A stretch of 64,000 bases of DNA from Candidatus Bathyarchaeota archaeon (GTDB lineage Archaea > Thermoproteota > Bathyarchaeia > TCS64): NCBI GenBank assembly GCA_026014875.1, contig JAOZHO010000037.1, positions 124,001 through 188,000 of the forward strand, read 5' to 3'. How positions within the stretch are numbered: the stretch's first letter is position 1; the number at the start of each line of letters is the position of its first letter. The translations under genes were made by a program, and so were the position numbers. Below are positions 33,312-42,452 of this stretch, one piece after another. The notes beneath the pieces were generated by a model. That model had not been told where the DNA came from and made no database searches. It saw only the letters and a list, made by a program, of their open reading frames with translations.

Positions 33312-34844
33312 ATGGGGTTCGACGAACGCATCTACCCAATCCTTTCGAATCCCAAATACACGTACATATTCTTCTCCCTGATCGCCTTCATACCACGCAT
33401 CCTCGTCTGGGCCTCCATCCCCGTCGACTGGAACTCCGACTCTTACCACCACTGGCAGATATCCTACATGACGCTCAAGATCGGCCTCCAGAGGGGGAGG
33501 CTCTGGGACCTCAACGGGTGCGAGTACTACTGGGGGGTCGTACCCCACTTGGTTCAGGCCCTCCTCTTGGGGGTGCTGTCTACAGCCTCCATCCTGCCCT
33601 ACCGAATACTGAACATCATTCTCGCCGGAGCGAACACGTACCTGATCTACATCATCGGGCGGGACAACTTCTACTGGAGAGTCGGACTCTCCGCCGGCCT
33701 GATCTACGCCCTATACCCCGTGGCCGCGATATTCGACATCGTCGCCCTCCAGGAACCCCTCGCCCTGTTCTTCGCCCTCCTCTCCCTCGCCCTCTTCAAC
33801 ACCAAGCCCGGCTGGTCGGGGCTGTTCCTCGCCCTCGCGGCGCAGTCCAGGACCGAGTATTGGCTCGTCTCCCTGATGTTCGTCGCCGGGGTCGTCGCGA
33901 TCGAGAGGGCCTCCCAGAGGACCCAAGCCTTCGCCCTCAGCTGGCTCATAGCCATGACCCTGTTCTGCTTCCTGTTCAGGCACTGGACCTCGAACGCCGT
34001 CTATCCCCTCTACTGGAGCCTCTTCAGCGTCTTCGGAGGCTGGACCCAGCGAGGGCTGGGCCTACCCCTCCCCCGCCTCATGATGATGTGGCTGGGAGAC
34101 AAGCTGCGCGCCTGGCCCGGGAAGGCCACGGGCCAACTCCTGCTGGGATCGGCGGTCGTCCTCTCAGGCTCCTTTGCTCACATGGTTCGGTGCCGATGGA
34201 GGAGATACCATCTTTTCCTCTTCTTCCTCATATCCGCGGTGGTGTTCGGGCCCATCTTCATCACGTACTACCCGGGGAATCCGAAGCATCTCCTATACAT
34301 GCTCAGGATGAGCCTGCCCCTGGCAGCGGTGGGATCAGTGCTCCTCGCCTACCTCATCTATAGAGTGGAGTTGAGGGTGTCCCGGAGCCATGCTAGGCTG
34401 ATCCCCCTTACCCTCGCGGTTGTGGTGCTGGAACTGATATGCATGAACGCCATACTCCCCGCCTACGGGACTTTCCAGAGCGAGACCCTCGACATCTTCG
34501 ACGTCGCAGATGCGGCATCAAGCCACTACGTTAATGGGACCATCGTCTGCGACCATCCAACGGCGAACTATAGGCTCATCTCAAGGTGGGGGGTAAGCCC
34601 CGAGGATCTCCTGAGTAATCATTATGCCCCCCACTACTACGGAGTGACCGACCCCGCCAGATACGCCAGATGGTTTGCTAGGCACAACGTGACCCTATGG
34701 CTCCACTGCGGAAGCCGATCCCACCCTGTCTGGGCCGTGGTGAACCAGAAATATCCGGACCTGCTGTTACTCAAGGAGGAGGTGCACGGTATCCGGATCT
34801 ACGTGGTGAATCAGACCCGCCTAGAGAGTATCATCATTGAATAG
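33312..34844 (+). CDS. polytopic membrane glycosyltransferase (GT-C/ArnT-like)
   Basis: 510 residues with about ten membrane helices in the N-terminal 360 residues, the first external loop carrying DWNSDSYHHW, typical of the acidic catalytic loop of GT-C enzymes of the ArnT/PMT/AglB type. The C-terminal 130 residues form a soluble domain outside the membrane. It probably transfers a sugar from a polyprenyl-phosphate carrier to protein or lipid. No oligosaccharyltransferase W-W-D motif is seen, so it is not AglB. Confidence 0.8.
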   Translation: MGFDERIYPILSNPKYTYIFFSLIAFIPRILVWASIPVDWNSDSYHHWQISYMTLKIGLQRGRLWDLNGCEYYWGVVPHLVQALLLGVLSTASILPYRILNIILAGANTYLIYIIGRDNFYWRVGLSAGLIYALYPVAAIFDIVALQEPLALFFALLSLALFNTKPGWSGLFLALAAQSRTEYWLVSLMFVAGVVAIERASQRTQAFALSWLIAMTLFCFLFRHWTSNAVYPLYWSLFSVFGGWTQRGLGLPLPRLMMMWLGDKLRAWPGKATGQLLLGSAVVLSGSFAHMVRCRWRRYHLFLFFLISAVVFGPIFITYYPGNPKHLLYMLRMSLPLAAVGSVLLAYLIYRVELRVSRSHARLIPLTLAVVVLELICMNAILPAYGTFQSETLDIFDVADAASSHYVNGTIVCDHPTANYRLISRWGVSPEDLLSNHYAPHYYGVTDPARYARWFARHNVTLWLHCGSRSHPVWAVVNQKYPDLLLLKEEVHGIRIYVVNQTRLESIIIE

Positions 34845-34927
34845 TTCGCAGCAAGCGCCATCTAAGCAGTCAGGGATATCTCTTTATCTTTCCCGATAGG
34901 GAGTGAAGATGCATCAGGTGAAGCTTG

Positions 34928-35989
34928 ATGGAACCGGTCGCCGTGGTCTACCATGAAGGGATCTCAGGATACGACTTCGGCCCAAGCCATCCCTTCAGGA
35001 GCGACAGGTTCCAAAAGTTCATGGACCTCCTGGAGACCCATGGTTTTCTAGACGATCCGAGAGTCTCCGTCGTGGAGCCCGAACCCGCCGGCGATGAGCT
35101 TCTGAAGCTGATCCATCCGGAAACCTACATCAGGAAAGTTGAGACTCGAAGCGAAAACTACATCCCGCTGTCGGGTGACACCCCCCTCAGCCCGTCCATA
35201 CTCGAGGCGGCGCGTCTCATCGTCGGGGGGTCCGTACTGGCCGGGGAACTAGTCGCCACGGGAGCCGCCGAGATAGGTTTCGGTGTGGGCGGGGGGCTCC
35301 ACCACGCCGGGCGGGGATACGGGGGAGGTTTCTGCGTCTTCAACGACGTCGCTGTTTGTGCTCAGAGCCTCATCGAGCGCCACGGCCTAGGGAGGGTGCT
35401 CATCCTCGACTCCGATGTCCACGCGGGGAATGGCACCATGGATATCTTCTATGAGGATCCCCGGATCCTATACGTCTCGGTGCACCAGAACCCTCGCACC
35501 ATCTACCCCGGAACGGGCTTCATCGACCAAATTGGGGAGGGAAAAGGGGCTGGATTCACGGTGAACGTGCCACTCCCTCCGGGTGCCGGTGACCGCTGCA
35601 TGTCCCTGTTCCTCGAGGAGATCTTCAAACCCCTAGCAGACGAGTTCAAGCCCCAGGCGATCATCAGAAACGGGGGCACAGACCCCCACTTCATGGACGG
35701 CCTCGGGAACCTCAACTTGACCTTCCAAGGGCTCTGGACAATCGGGAAGGCCGTGTCCCAAGCAGCCGAGGAGGCCGGTTGCGGCGTCGTCGACCTCTGC
35801 TGCAGCGGCTACAACCCGACTACCGTCGCCGAAGGGTGGCTCTCACTCCTCACCGGGGCGATGGGCGAGGAGAATCCGATTGTGGAATCGGCTCCGCCCC
35901 CGAGAAGCTCCGAGTCCGTCTTCAAGGAGACCGAGAAAATTATCGGGGACGTTAAGAGACACCTCCGAGAATATTGGAAATTCCGTTGA
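34928..35989 (+). CDS. histone deacetylase / acetoin utilisation family deacetylase
   Basis: 353 residues of the arginase-deacetylase fold. The active site is intact: GGGLHHA near residue 120 (tandem His), DSDVHAGNGT near residue 157 (zinc Asp and His), and NGGTDPH near residue 236 (second zinc Asp), with a C-S-G-Y-N segment for the transition-state Tyr. Substrates could be acetyl-lysine on proteins such as Alba or archaeal histones, or acetylpolyamines. ATG 34928 is preferred over the TTG three bases before. Confidence 0.92.
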   Translation: MEPVAVVYHEGISGYDFGPSHPFRSDRFQKFMDLLETHGFLDDPRVSVVEPEPAGDELLKLIHPETYIRKVETRSENYIPLSGDTPLSPSILEAARLIVGGSVLAGELVATGAAEIGFGVGGGLHHAGRGYGGGFCVFNDVAVCAQSLIERHGLGRVLILDSDVHAGNGTMDIFYEDPRILYVSVHQNPRTIYPGTGFIDQIGEGKGAGFTVNVPLPPGAGDRCMSLFLEEIFKPLADEFKPQAIIRNGGTDPHFMDGLGNLNLTFQGLWTIGKAVSQAAEEAGCGVVDLCCSGYNPTTVAEGWLSLLTGAMGEENPIVESAPPPRSSESVFKETEKIIGDVKRHLREYWKFR

Positions 35990-36047
35990 TGGGATACAAT
36001 ACCGTATTTTTTTAGGCGAGAATGTAATCTAGTTTAGGGAAGGTTCC

Positions 36048-37619
36048 ATGAGCTCGAAGAGACTGACTGTCCCATATGTTCTAGACGACGGCAGCAGAGG
36101 CCAACCATTCACCAAGGAGCTCGAACTCGCCTCGCTCTACATAGTGGGGGACTCCCGGAGAGGGACGGGGGTCCTGGAGGCTGCCTCCTTCGCGACCTAC
36201 CCGCTTCTCTTCAAGCGATACGATGGGGGCTCGGTGATGATCGATCTCCTCGGGCTCCACAGGGTCAACCTCAGGTACGATCTCATCCCGGACGTGAAGC
36301 CCTTCATCAAGGCCGTTGACAAGGTCTCGGTGGAGCCCGAGAAATATCTCAAAGGGCTCAAGGGGCTCTCAGGCCATTTCAAGGATTTCACAGGGCAGGA
36401 GACCCTGACGTTCAACGGGTTAGTGGCTCAGCCTCCGAAGCTCTGGGAAATAAACGGGTTCCTCGAAAGGACCATGGAGCCAGAGTCCAATGTTAATTTC
36501 AGTATTTTCAATCCGATCCTCGAAGACGCGGAGGTCAAAGTTGTGTTGGACTCCCTTAAAAGGCTCAATAAATCTCTCAAGGGAGACCAGAAAACCTTGG
36601 AGAAGGCCAAGAAGGGTCTCCAAGAATCCCTTGACACAGTCCGAAAAGTGTTGAAGGAAGAGTCCCTGAACATCAAGGATAGCAGCTTAAAGATCCAGGA
36701 ACGCCTGAAAGGAGTCCTCGAGAAGAAGAGGGGTAGGCTCAAGAAGAAGGTGGACAGGGATATCGTCCGTGTCCGCTTATCCTACAAGAGGCAGACGGGC
36801 CCATTGAGGGAGGAGCGGACCAAGCGCAAGAGGAAGCTCACCCGGGCAGAGAAACGGGTGGACCGGCTGAAGTCAACGGATGACAAAGAGAAACTTGATT
36901 CCGAGAAGAAAGCCCTGAAGGAGCTCAAGAAAAAGTTCGGGGAGCTCGAGAAGGCGGTGAAGAGCCTCGAGAGGAAGAGAGACGCTGAGATCAAGGCCCT
37001 GAGGGCCCAGTTCGACGCCGAGCTGAGGGGCGACGAGGAGAAGCTGGAGGATGAACGAGCCCAGACTCGGGACAGGCTCGAGGAGGTCCAATCCCTCGAA
37101 GCGGAGATACTGGCTGAAGCCAAGGCGATCGCGGGTCAGATCGATGCCCTCAGCCGGAAAAAGAGAAAAAAGCTCAAATCCCTCGACAAATACAAGGTGG
37201 AGCTGGACGAGGGGGACCTAGAGATAAACATACCCTTCTATGTCTTCCACTTCGGTCGGAAGAGGTTCGACTTCTATCCCCCGGTGGAGGTGGTGGGTAG
37301 CCCCGGCTTATTCTCGAGGTTCAGGCGGATGCTCGCGGACGACCTTGAGAGTAAGGTGAACATGTTGATCAGGCCCCGGGGGGGGTTCTCGAATCGGTTC
37401 CTGGAGAGGGCGGTGAGGAGCCTCGGGAGGGATAACCAGGTGGGCCGGGCATACCGCCAGGAGGCGGAGAAGCTGAACCTGTTCCGGAGCAGGGAGGCGG
37501 TGGACCAGATGATGCTAGGGCTCACGAGGCTCCGGCGGGGAGGCTGGATAAGCGACGGCGACTATATCAGGCTCCAAGAGGCTATCGTCGACCAGATAGG
37601 GTCCATCTCCCAGCCCTGA
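36048..37619 (+). CDS. long coiled-coil protein of unknown function
   Basis: 523 residues. An N-terminal globular part (1-150) is followed by a long, highly charged coiled coil (about 165-385, nearly all Glu, Lys, Arg, Leu) and a C-terminal globular domain (about 390-523) with a beta segment INIPFYVFHFGRKRF then an Arg-rich helical tail. No ATPase motif is present, so it is not SMC-like. I do not recognise the family. Together the two end domains could be brought together by a hairpin coiled coil. purM follows by 55 bp. Confidence 0.75.
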   Translation: MSSKRLTVPYVLDDGSRGQPFTKELELASLYIVGDSRRGTGVLEAASFATYPLLFKRYDGGSVMIDLLGLHRVNLRYDLIPDVKPFIKAVDKVSVEPEKYLKGLKGLSGHFKDFTGQETLTFNGLVAQPPKLWEINGFLERTMEPESNVNFSIFNPILEDAEVKVVLDSLKRLNKSLKGDQKTLEKAKKGLQESLDTVRKVLKEESLNIKDSSLKIQERLKGVLEKKRGRLKKKVDRDIVRVRLSYKRQTGPLREERTKRKRKLTRAEKRVDRLKSTDDKEKLDSEKKALKELKKKFGELEKAVKSLERKRDAEIKALRAQFDAELRGDEEKLEDERAQTRDRLEEVQSLEAEILAEAKAIAGQIDALSRKKRKKLKSLDKYKVELDEGDLEINIPFYVFHFGRKRFDFYPPVEVVGSPGLFSRFRRMLADDLESKVNMLIRPRGGFSNRFLERAVRSLGRDNQVGRAYRQEAEKLNLFRSREAVDQMMLGLTRLRRGGWISDGDYIRLQEAIVDQIGSISQP

Positions 37620-37673
37620 GATCGCTAGCCTCGTCCATAACCTTAAGATGGCTGAATCCATATTTTCGCCGAG

Positions 37674-38828
37674 ATGTCCCGATATAAGGCCCTCGGCGTC
37701 GACGTGAAGAAGGAGGGCATCCAGGCGTTCAGAGGCGTCGTGGACAACCTCTACCCGGGAGCCTTCTGCGTCATCACCCGGGACCCCACGAACCCGGGGA
37801 TGGGTCTCGTCTCCCACGCGGACTCGGCGGGGAGCAAACCCATCATGAGCTACCTCGGCTACAAAGAGTCGGGGGATCCCTCATGGTTCAAAGGGCTGGC
37901 CCAGGACGCCGTCGCGATGAACATCGACGATATAATCTGTGTCGGGGCTGAAGCCATATCCTTCATAGACTACATAGCGTACAACCCCCTTCTCATCGAC
38001 AGGGTGGGGATGCTCGAGGCCCTCTCCCAGGGATTCGCGGATACGTTCAAGATGCTCGAGGAGAACGGGCTGCCCGTTTTATTCGGGGGTGGAGAGACCG
38101 CTGACCTCCCCGACCAGATGAAGACCCTGGATGTCTGCGGGGCCCTCTTCGCTAAAGTGGACCTCGACAAAGCTGTGACGGGTTACGAGATCTCCCCAGG
38201 GGACGTGATAGTCGGCCTGCATAGCGGCGGAAAGGTTGGCTACGAGGAGGGAGTGAACAGCGGGATAATGTGCAACGGGCACACCCTCGCAAGGAACTGT
38301 CTGATGCGCGGAGAGTACCTCGAAAGGTATCCCGAGCTCGCTCACCCAGACAGGGCGAGATTCACGGGGAGTTACGGCTACGAGGATCGCCCGGATGGGC
38401 TCGAGATGACTGTCGGTGAAGCCCTGACGTCGCCCACGAGGATATTCGCCCCTATCGCAGCGAAGGTCTTGGAAGGCGTCGGGGACTCGGTTCACGGCAT
38501 GGTCCACAACACGGGTGGAGGCCAGACGAAGTGCCTCGGCCTCGGGAAGGTAGTGTGTTATGTCAAGGACGCCCTGCCCGAGCCCGACCCCATCTTTCAC
38601 CTCATCCAAGAGGAGGGGCGGGTGGAGTGGAGAGAGATGTACGAGGACTTCAACATGGGGATAGGGTTCGAGTTCATCGTGGAACCCGAGGCCGCCGGGG
38701 ACGTGATCCGCATCGCCGAGAGATTCGGGATAGGGGTCCAGATCATCGGACGCTGCGAGAAGAGCGAGAAAGGCAACGCCCTCAAGATAACGAGCAGGCT
38801 CGGCGAGTTCAGTTACTCCAGCGATTGA
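37674..38828 (+). CDS. purM: PurM-like AIR synthase family protein
   Basis: 384 residues with the PurM fold: YKALGVDVKKEG at the N-terminus, SHADSAGSKP near residue 47, DAVAMNIDDIICVGAEA near 83, LFGGGETADLPDQ near 138, and the C-terminal VHNTGGGQTKCLG and NMGIGFEFIVE segments. These are the ATP- and FGAM-binding motifs of phosphoribosylformylglycinamidine cyclo-ligase. It is about 40 residues longer than usual, with an insert around residues 195-240. A paralogous AIR synthase-related enzyme is the main alternative. Confidence 0.85.
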   Translation: MSRYKALGVDVKKEGIQAFRGVVDNLYPGAFCVITRDPTNPGMGLVSHADSAGSKPIMSYLGYKESGDPSWFKGLAQDAVAMNIDDIICVGAEAISFIDYIAYNPLLIDRVGMLEALSQGFADTFKMLEENGLPVLFGGGETADLPDQMKTLDVCGALFAKVDLDKAVTGYEISPGDVIVGLHSGGKVGYEEGVNSGIMCNGHTLARNCLMRGEYLERYPELAHPDRARFTGSYGYEDRPDGLEMTVGEALTSPTRIFAPIAAKVLEGVGDSVHGMVHNTGGGQTKCLGLGKVVCYVKDALPEPDPIFHLIQEEGRVEWREMYEDFNMGIGFEFIVEPEAAGDVIRIAERFGIGVQIIGRCEKSEKGNALKITSRLGEFSYSSD

Positions 38829-38896
38829 CCATTAGACCTATTGAAAATTGGGTAAAATAATAAGGGGAACCACCCATCATTTCCTCCGGTGGCTGA

Positions 38897-39790
38897 ATGA
38901 TCGTCAACCTGGGCACCGTCGGCCTCGACACGACTGAGACCCCCTTCAAGAGCGTATCCAAGCTGGTTGGGGGCTCGGGGACCTATTCCAGCATCGCCGC
39001 GAGCTTCTTCGCCGAGTCGGGCCTCATCGGGATCGTGGGGGACGATTTCCCGGAGGAGTATATGAACCTCTTCAGGGACAGGCTAGACATTGCAGGCCTC
39101 GTGGTCGAGAAGGGGAAGAGCTTCCACTACGTCTCGAGCTTCGGATTCGACCTGGGGGCCCGGACCTCAATCGCCACGGAGCTGAACGTCTTCGGAGGCT
39201 GGGACCCCGTCGTGCCCGAGGAGTACAAGGATGCGGAGTTTCTCTACCTGGGTAACGTGGGCCCCCAGCAGCAGCTCAGCGTCCTCGACCAGGTTGACGG
39301 CCCCCGCCTAACCATTGCGGACACCATAGAGTACTGGATCAACACCGATAGGGAGGGGCTCATCGAGGTCATCTCCAGGGTCGACGGCATGGTCCTCAAC
39401 GACGACGAGGTGAGGCAGATATGCCAGACCCCGAACATAATCGGGGGAGCCAAGGAGATCCTCGATTGGGGTCCGAGGTTTATCGTCGTCAAGAAGGGGG
39501 AACACGGCGCCATCCTCTTCACCCGGGAAAAGATCTTCCCCACGTGTGGCTATCCCTTGGAGAAGATCACGGATCCCACGGGGGCGGGTGACTGCTTCGC
39601 GGGGGGATTCATGGGCCACCTGGCCCGGAGCGGGAGCCTAGGCGAGTCCGTCATGAGGGAGGCCGTGGTCTACGGGAACGTGATGGGCTCATTCGCCGTT
39701 GAGGAGTTCAGCATCGAGAGGTTCCTGCCCCTGACCATTGAGGACATCGAGCGACGGTACAATCTCTATAAATCGATGGTCTCATTCTGA
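38897..39790 (+). CDS. PfkB-family carbohydrate kinase
   Basis: 297 residues. The N-terminal LVGGSGTYSSIAASFF and the C-terminal DPTGAGDCFAGGFMGHL signature (anion hole and catalytic Asp) identify a ribokinase-like sugar or nucleoside kinase. The specificity is not clear. An IMPase-fold phosphatase follows after 104 bp and SfsA after that. Confidence 0.92.
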   Translation: MIVNLGTVGLDTTETPFKSVSKLVGGSGTYSSIAASFFAESGLIGIVGDDFPEEYMNLFRDRLDIAGLVVEKGKSFHYVSSFGFDLGARTSIATELNVFGGWDPVVPEEYKDAEFLYLGNVGPQQQLSVLDQVDGPRLTIADTIEYWINTDREGLIEVISRVDGMVLNDDEVRQICQTPNIIGGAKEILDWGPRFIVVKKGEHGAILFTREKIFPTCGYPLEKITDPTGAGDCFAGGFMGHLARSGSLGESVMREAVVYGNVMGSFAVEEFSIERFLPLTIEDIERRYNLYKSMVSF

Positions 39791-39894
39791 TGGAAATAGT
39801 TCTTTGTTTCTCGGTGCCTTACCCCTATTCATGCTTCGAAAGTGGTGTTTGGCTCAAAAAAGTTAACCATGATGATAACATGTGATGAAGGAGA

Positions 39895-40686
39895 ATGACT
39901 CAACCCATTGTAAGCGCTCGGTGGACTCCCGTACTGCTTGAGGCCGCGGAGAACGTCCGCACAAAGATCAGGAAAGCCCTCCTGAGCAGGGCTTCCCTTG
40001 ACGTAGACGGTCTTAAAAAACTCCTGGACTCCGAAGCCCAGCAGGCGATCAAGGAGACTCTCGGCGATGCCGGTTTTCCAGTCCGGGTCGTGAGCGAGGA
40101 AGGCGATTACGAAATCGGGGAGCAGGGCCCCGTGCTCGTCGTCGATCCCGTCGACGGGACCACCAACTTGGCGAGAGGCATCCCCTTCGCCTGCACCAGC
40201 ATGGCTCTATCGGCGACCCCCCGCATGTCGGGGGTGACGTTAGGCCTCGTCAAAGATCTATATTCCGGGGATGTTTACAGGGCTGAAAGGAATAAAGGAG
40301 CATGGAGAGCAGGGAAACGCATCGCCCCCTCCAAATCGAAGCTCGTGAAAGAGGCCCTCGTCTCCCTGGATATCAGCAAGGGCGCCCCCGTCGATAGGGT
40401 CAAACAGCTCATAGCGAGCGCAGGGCACCTCCGCCAGACGGGGTCCTCCGCCCTCGCTCTGTGCCACCTCGCCGCGGGAATCGTGGACGCCCACGTCGAC
40501 TTGAGGGGAAAGCTCAGGATCACAGATGTCGCAGCGGGGCTCCTCATCCTCAGGGAGGCCGGGGGAGCATATGTCACCGAGGGCGCTACGGCAGACGAAC
40601 TGAAGCTCACTAGGGAGACTACGCTGAAGCTCGTGGCCGCTTCGAGCCAGTGGAGCCTCGAGGAGATCCTGAAGACCCTAGGGTAG
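39895..40686 (+). CDS. inositol monophosphatase / FBPase-fold phosphatase
   Basis: 263 residues. Metal motifs: EEGDYEIGEQGP near residue 66, VDPVDGTTNL near residue 82 (the W/V-D-P-x-D-G-T signature) and ITDVAAGLLILREAGG near 206 (third Asp). In archaea such enzymes act on inositol phosphate, fructose-1,6-bisphosphate or both. It ends 9 bp before sfsA and is probably co-transcribed with it. Confidence 0.9.
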   Translation: MTQPIVSARWTPVLLEAAENVRTKIRKALLSRASLDVDGLKKLLDSEAQQAIKETLGDAGFPVRVVSEEGDYEIGEQGPVLVVDPVDGTTNLARGIPFACTSMALSATPRMSGVTLGLVKDLYSGDVYRAERNKGAWRAGKRIAPSKSKLVKEALVSLDISKGAPVDRVKQLIASAGHLRQTGSSALALCHLAAGIVDAHVDLRGKLRITDVAAGLLILREAGGAYVTEGATADELKLTRETTLKLVAASSQWSLEEILKTLG

Positions 40687-40695
40687 GGTTACTAT

Positions 40696-41382
40696 TTGAG
40701 GTTCAGTGGGCGCCTCGTGCCGGCGGTTTTCCAGTCTAGGCCCAACCGGTTCCTCGGTGTGGTCCTCGTGGATGGCGTTGAGACCCTCTGCTTCATCCCG
40801 AATCCCGGCAGGATGAAGGAGCTCATTTATCGTGGCGCCCGTGTCTACCTCATAGCCGTGCAATCAGATATCAGGAAGACACGGTACAACCTCACTCTCG
40901 TTGACCACCAGGGGACCCTGGTGAGCGTCGACTCCAATGTCCCGAACAAGGTTGTCAGCGAGGCAGTCGACAGAGGCATCATCGAACCATTCGAAGGCTT
41001 CCGTGTCAAAAAAGCAGAGTACACTTTCGGGGAGTCCCGCCTCGACTTTCTCCTCGAAAGTGATTCAGGGAATCTCCTCCTGGAGGTCAAGTCATGCACC
41101 CTCATCAGGGACGGCGTCGCTCTATTCCCAGACGCCCCCACTAAGAGGGGGAGCCGCCATCTCCTGACTCTGACCAGGGGCCTCACGCAGGGTAGGTCAG
41201 CCGTATTCTTCCTCATCCAACGGTCTGATGCGAACAGCTTCAGGCCCAATATGGAGACGGACCCCGATTTCGCAGCGAACCTTGAAGAGGCAAATAGGAA
41301 GGGTGTCAAGGTCTACGCGTATTCTTCCCGGGTGACCTTTGACGGAGTGTTCCTCGGAAGCAGGGTCCCCATCGATCTGTGA
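40696..41382 (+). CDS. sfsA: SfsA-family DNA/RNA nuclease-like protein
   Basis: 228 residues over the whole SfsA length: an OB-like N-terminal part (FIPNPGRMKELI near residue 34) and a PD-(D/E)xK-type core (ESRLDFLLE...LLLEVKSCTL near residues 112-134, PDAPTKRGSRHL). Called sugar fermentation stimulation protein in bacteria; a nuclease role is inferred from the fold. TTG start, 9 bp after the IMPase stop. Confidence 0.92.
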   Translation: MRFSGRLVPAVFQSRPNRFLGVVLVDGVETLCFIPNPGRMKELIYRGARVYLIAVQSDIRKTRYNLTLVDHQGTLVSVDSNVPNKVVSEAVDRGIIEPFEGFRVKKAEYTFGESRLDFLLESDSGNLLLEVKSCTLIRDGVALFPDAPTKRGSRHLLTLTRGLTQGRSAVFFLIQRSDANSFRPNMETDPDFAANLEEANRKGVKVYAYSSRVTFDGVFLGSRVPIDL

Positions 41383-41465
41383 ATAAGGAACCCCGGAAGA
41401 GGACAATATTCCCGTTTTATCTAGGAAATAAGGTGATTTTCGGAGCGGTTTAAGAGATATTGAGA

Positions 41466-41509
41466 TAAAAATCGGTTTTATAGTCAAATCGGCATGGAAA
41501 CGATTTTTA
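41466..41509. repeat. 9-bp perfect inverted repeat TAAAAATCG / CGATTTTTA
   Basis: The arms lie at 41466-41474 and 41501-41509, between sfsA and the rio1 operon. A TATA box (CTATAAAGG, about 41523) follows, so it could be an operator for that promoter; the U-rich right arm could also serve as a terminator for sfsA. Confidence 0.4.
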
Positions 41510-41548
41510 AGATTCGGATCACTCTATAAAGGGATAAGAGGAGGACCG

Positions 41549-41728
41549 GTGAGAAACCGATCCCGAGTGAGCGAACTCGGAGACATCGTCCTCGTCTCTT
41601 TCAAGGACCAATTCGAGGAGAGGGCGGAGACCAGGCAGGCATATACAAATGTCAGATCGAGAACGCATGGAGAAAAAGGCCGAGGCAGCCGAGAGGAGCG
41701 CGGAGGAGAGAAATCGCATGCTCAATAA
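41549..41728 (+). pseudogene. aIF1A-like C-terminal remnant upstream of rio1
   Basis: A 59-codon frame from GTG 41549, preceded by GAGGAGG. It contains SRVSELGDIVLVSFKDQF then a Tyr-Thr, which resembles the second half of the OB fold of archaeal initiation factor 1A (G-D-x-V-x-V...R-Y-T). In many archaea aIF1A stands directly before rio1 and the KH gene, as here. The N-terminal half is missing and the tail overlaps rio1 in another frame, so this looks like a truncated copy. The match is short. Confidence 0.35.
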
Positions 41729-42452
41729 ACGGCAGGAGGACTACAAGGTCATCGAGGAGGTCTTCGACCGCCTCACCGTCGAGGGCGTCGACAAGCTCAT
41801 ACGCCAGGGAAAAATCAAGGACCTAGAAGGAGTCATCAAAGCCGGGAAGGAGGCTCGGGTCTACTGGGGCATCGGACCCGAGGACAAGGAGCTGGCCATC
41901 AAGATCTACTATACGACCACGGCGGACTTTCGGAGAGGGATGCTCAAGTACATCGAGGGCGACCGTAGGTTCAAACGGATAAGGAGAACTCCTCGAGGGA
42001 TAGTCTATACCTGGACTCAGAAGGAGTTCAAGAACCTCCAGCTCGCGGAGAAGGCAGGGGTTAACAGCCCCAGGGCTATAGCGTTCAACAGGAACATCCT
42101 CGTCATGTCCTTCATCGGGAAGGACGGTGTCCCCGCCCCCCTGCTCAGGGAGATCGACCCCGAGGACCCGAGTGCGTTCTACCTCAAGATCCTCGAAGAG
42201 ATGAGGAGCCTCTACACGAAGGCCGGCGTGGTCCACGGCGACCTGAGCGAGTACAACATCATGGTCTGGGAGGAGGTCCCAGTCATCTTCGACGTCTCTC
42301 AGGCCCTCCTCATAGAGCACCCCTTGGCAGCGCCCCTCCTGAAGCGGGATATATCCAACATAAACACTTATTTCAACCGGCTCGGAGTGGATGTCGTCGA
42401 TTCCGAGGATGTGGAGACGTGGGTGAAGGGTGAGTCAGAAGACCTATCTTAA
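41649..42452 (+). CDS. rio1: RIO1-family serine protein kinase
   Basis: 267 residues with the RIO1 motifs: GVIKAGKEARVYWG (RIO nucleotide loop) near residue 59, ELAIKIYY lysine near 83, VHGDLSEYNIMVW catalytic loop near 195 and FDVSQAL (metal Asp) near 216. RIO1 acts in maturation of the small ribosomal subunit. The next gene encodes a KH protein of the same pathway and overlaps by 23 bp, so they are co-translated. Transcription may begin near 41550, giving a leader of about 100 nt. Confidence 0.95.
   Translation: MSDRERMEKKAEAAERSAEERNRMLNKRQEDYKVIEEVFDRLTVEGVDKLIRQGKIKDLEGVIKAGKEARVYWGIGPEDKELAIKIYYTTTADFRRGMLKYIEGDRRFKRIRRTPRGIVYTWTQKEFKNLQLAEKAGVNSPRAIAFNRNILVMSFIGKDGVPAPLLREIDPEDPSAFYLKILEEMRSLYTKAGVVHGDLSEYNIMVWEEVPVIFDVSQALLIEHPLAAPLLKRDISNINTYFNRLGVDVVDSEDVETWVKGESEDLS

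Noticed and set aside
33299-34363. 354-residue plus-strand frame overlapping the membrane glycosyltransferase
   Set aside because: Arg/Pro-rich shadow frame; the frame starting at 33312 gives a proper membrane protein.
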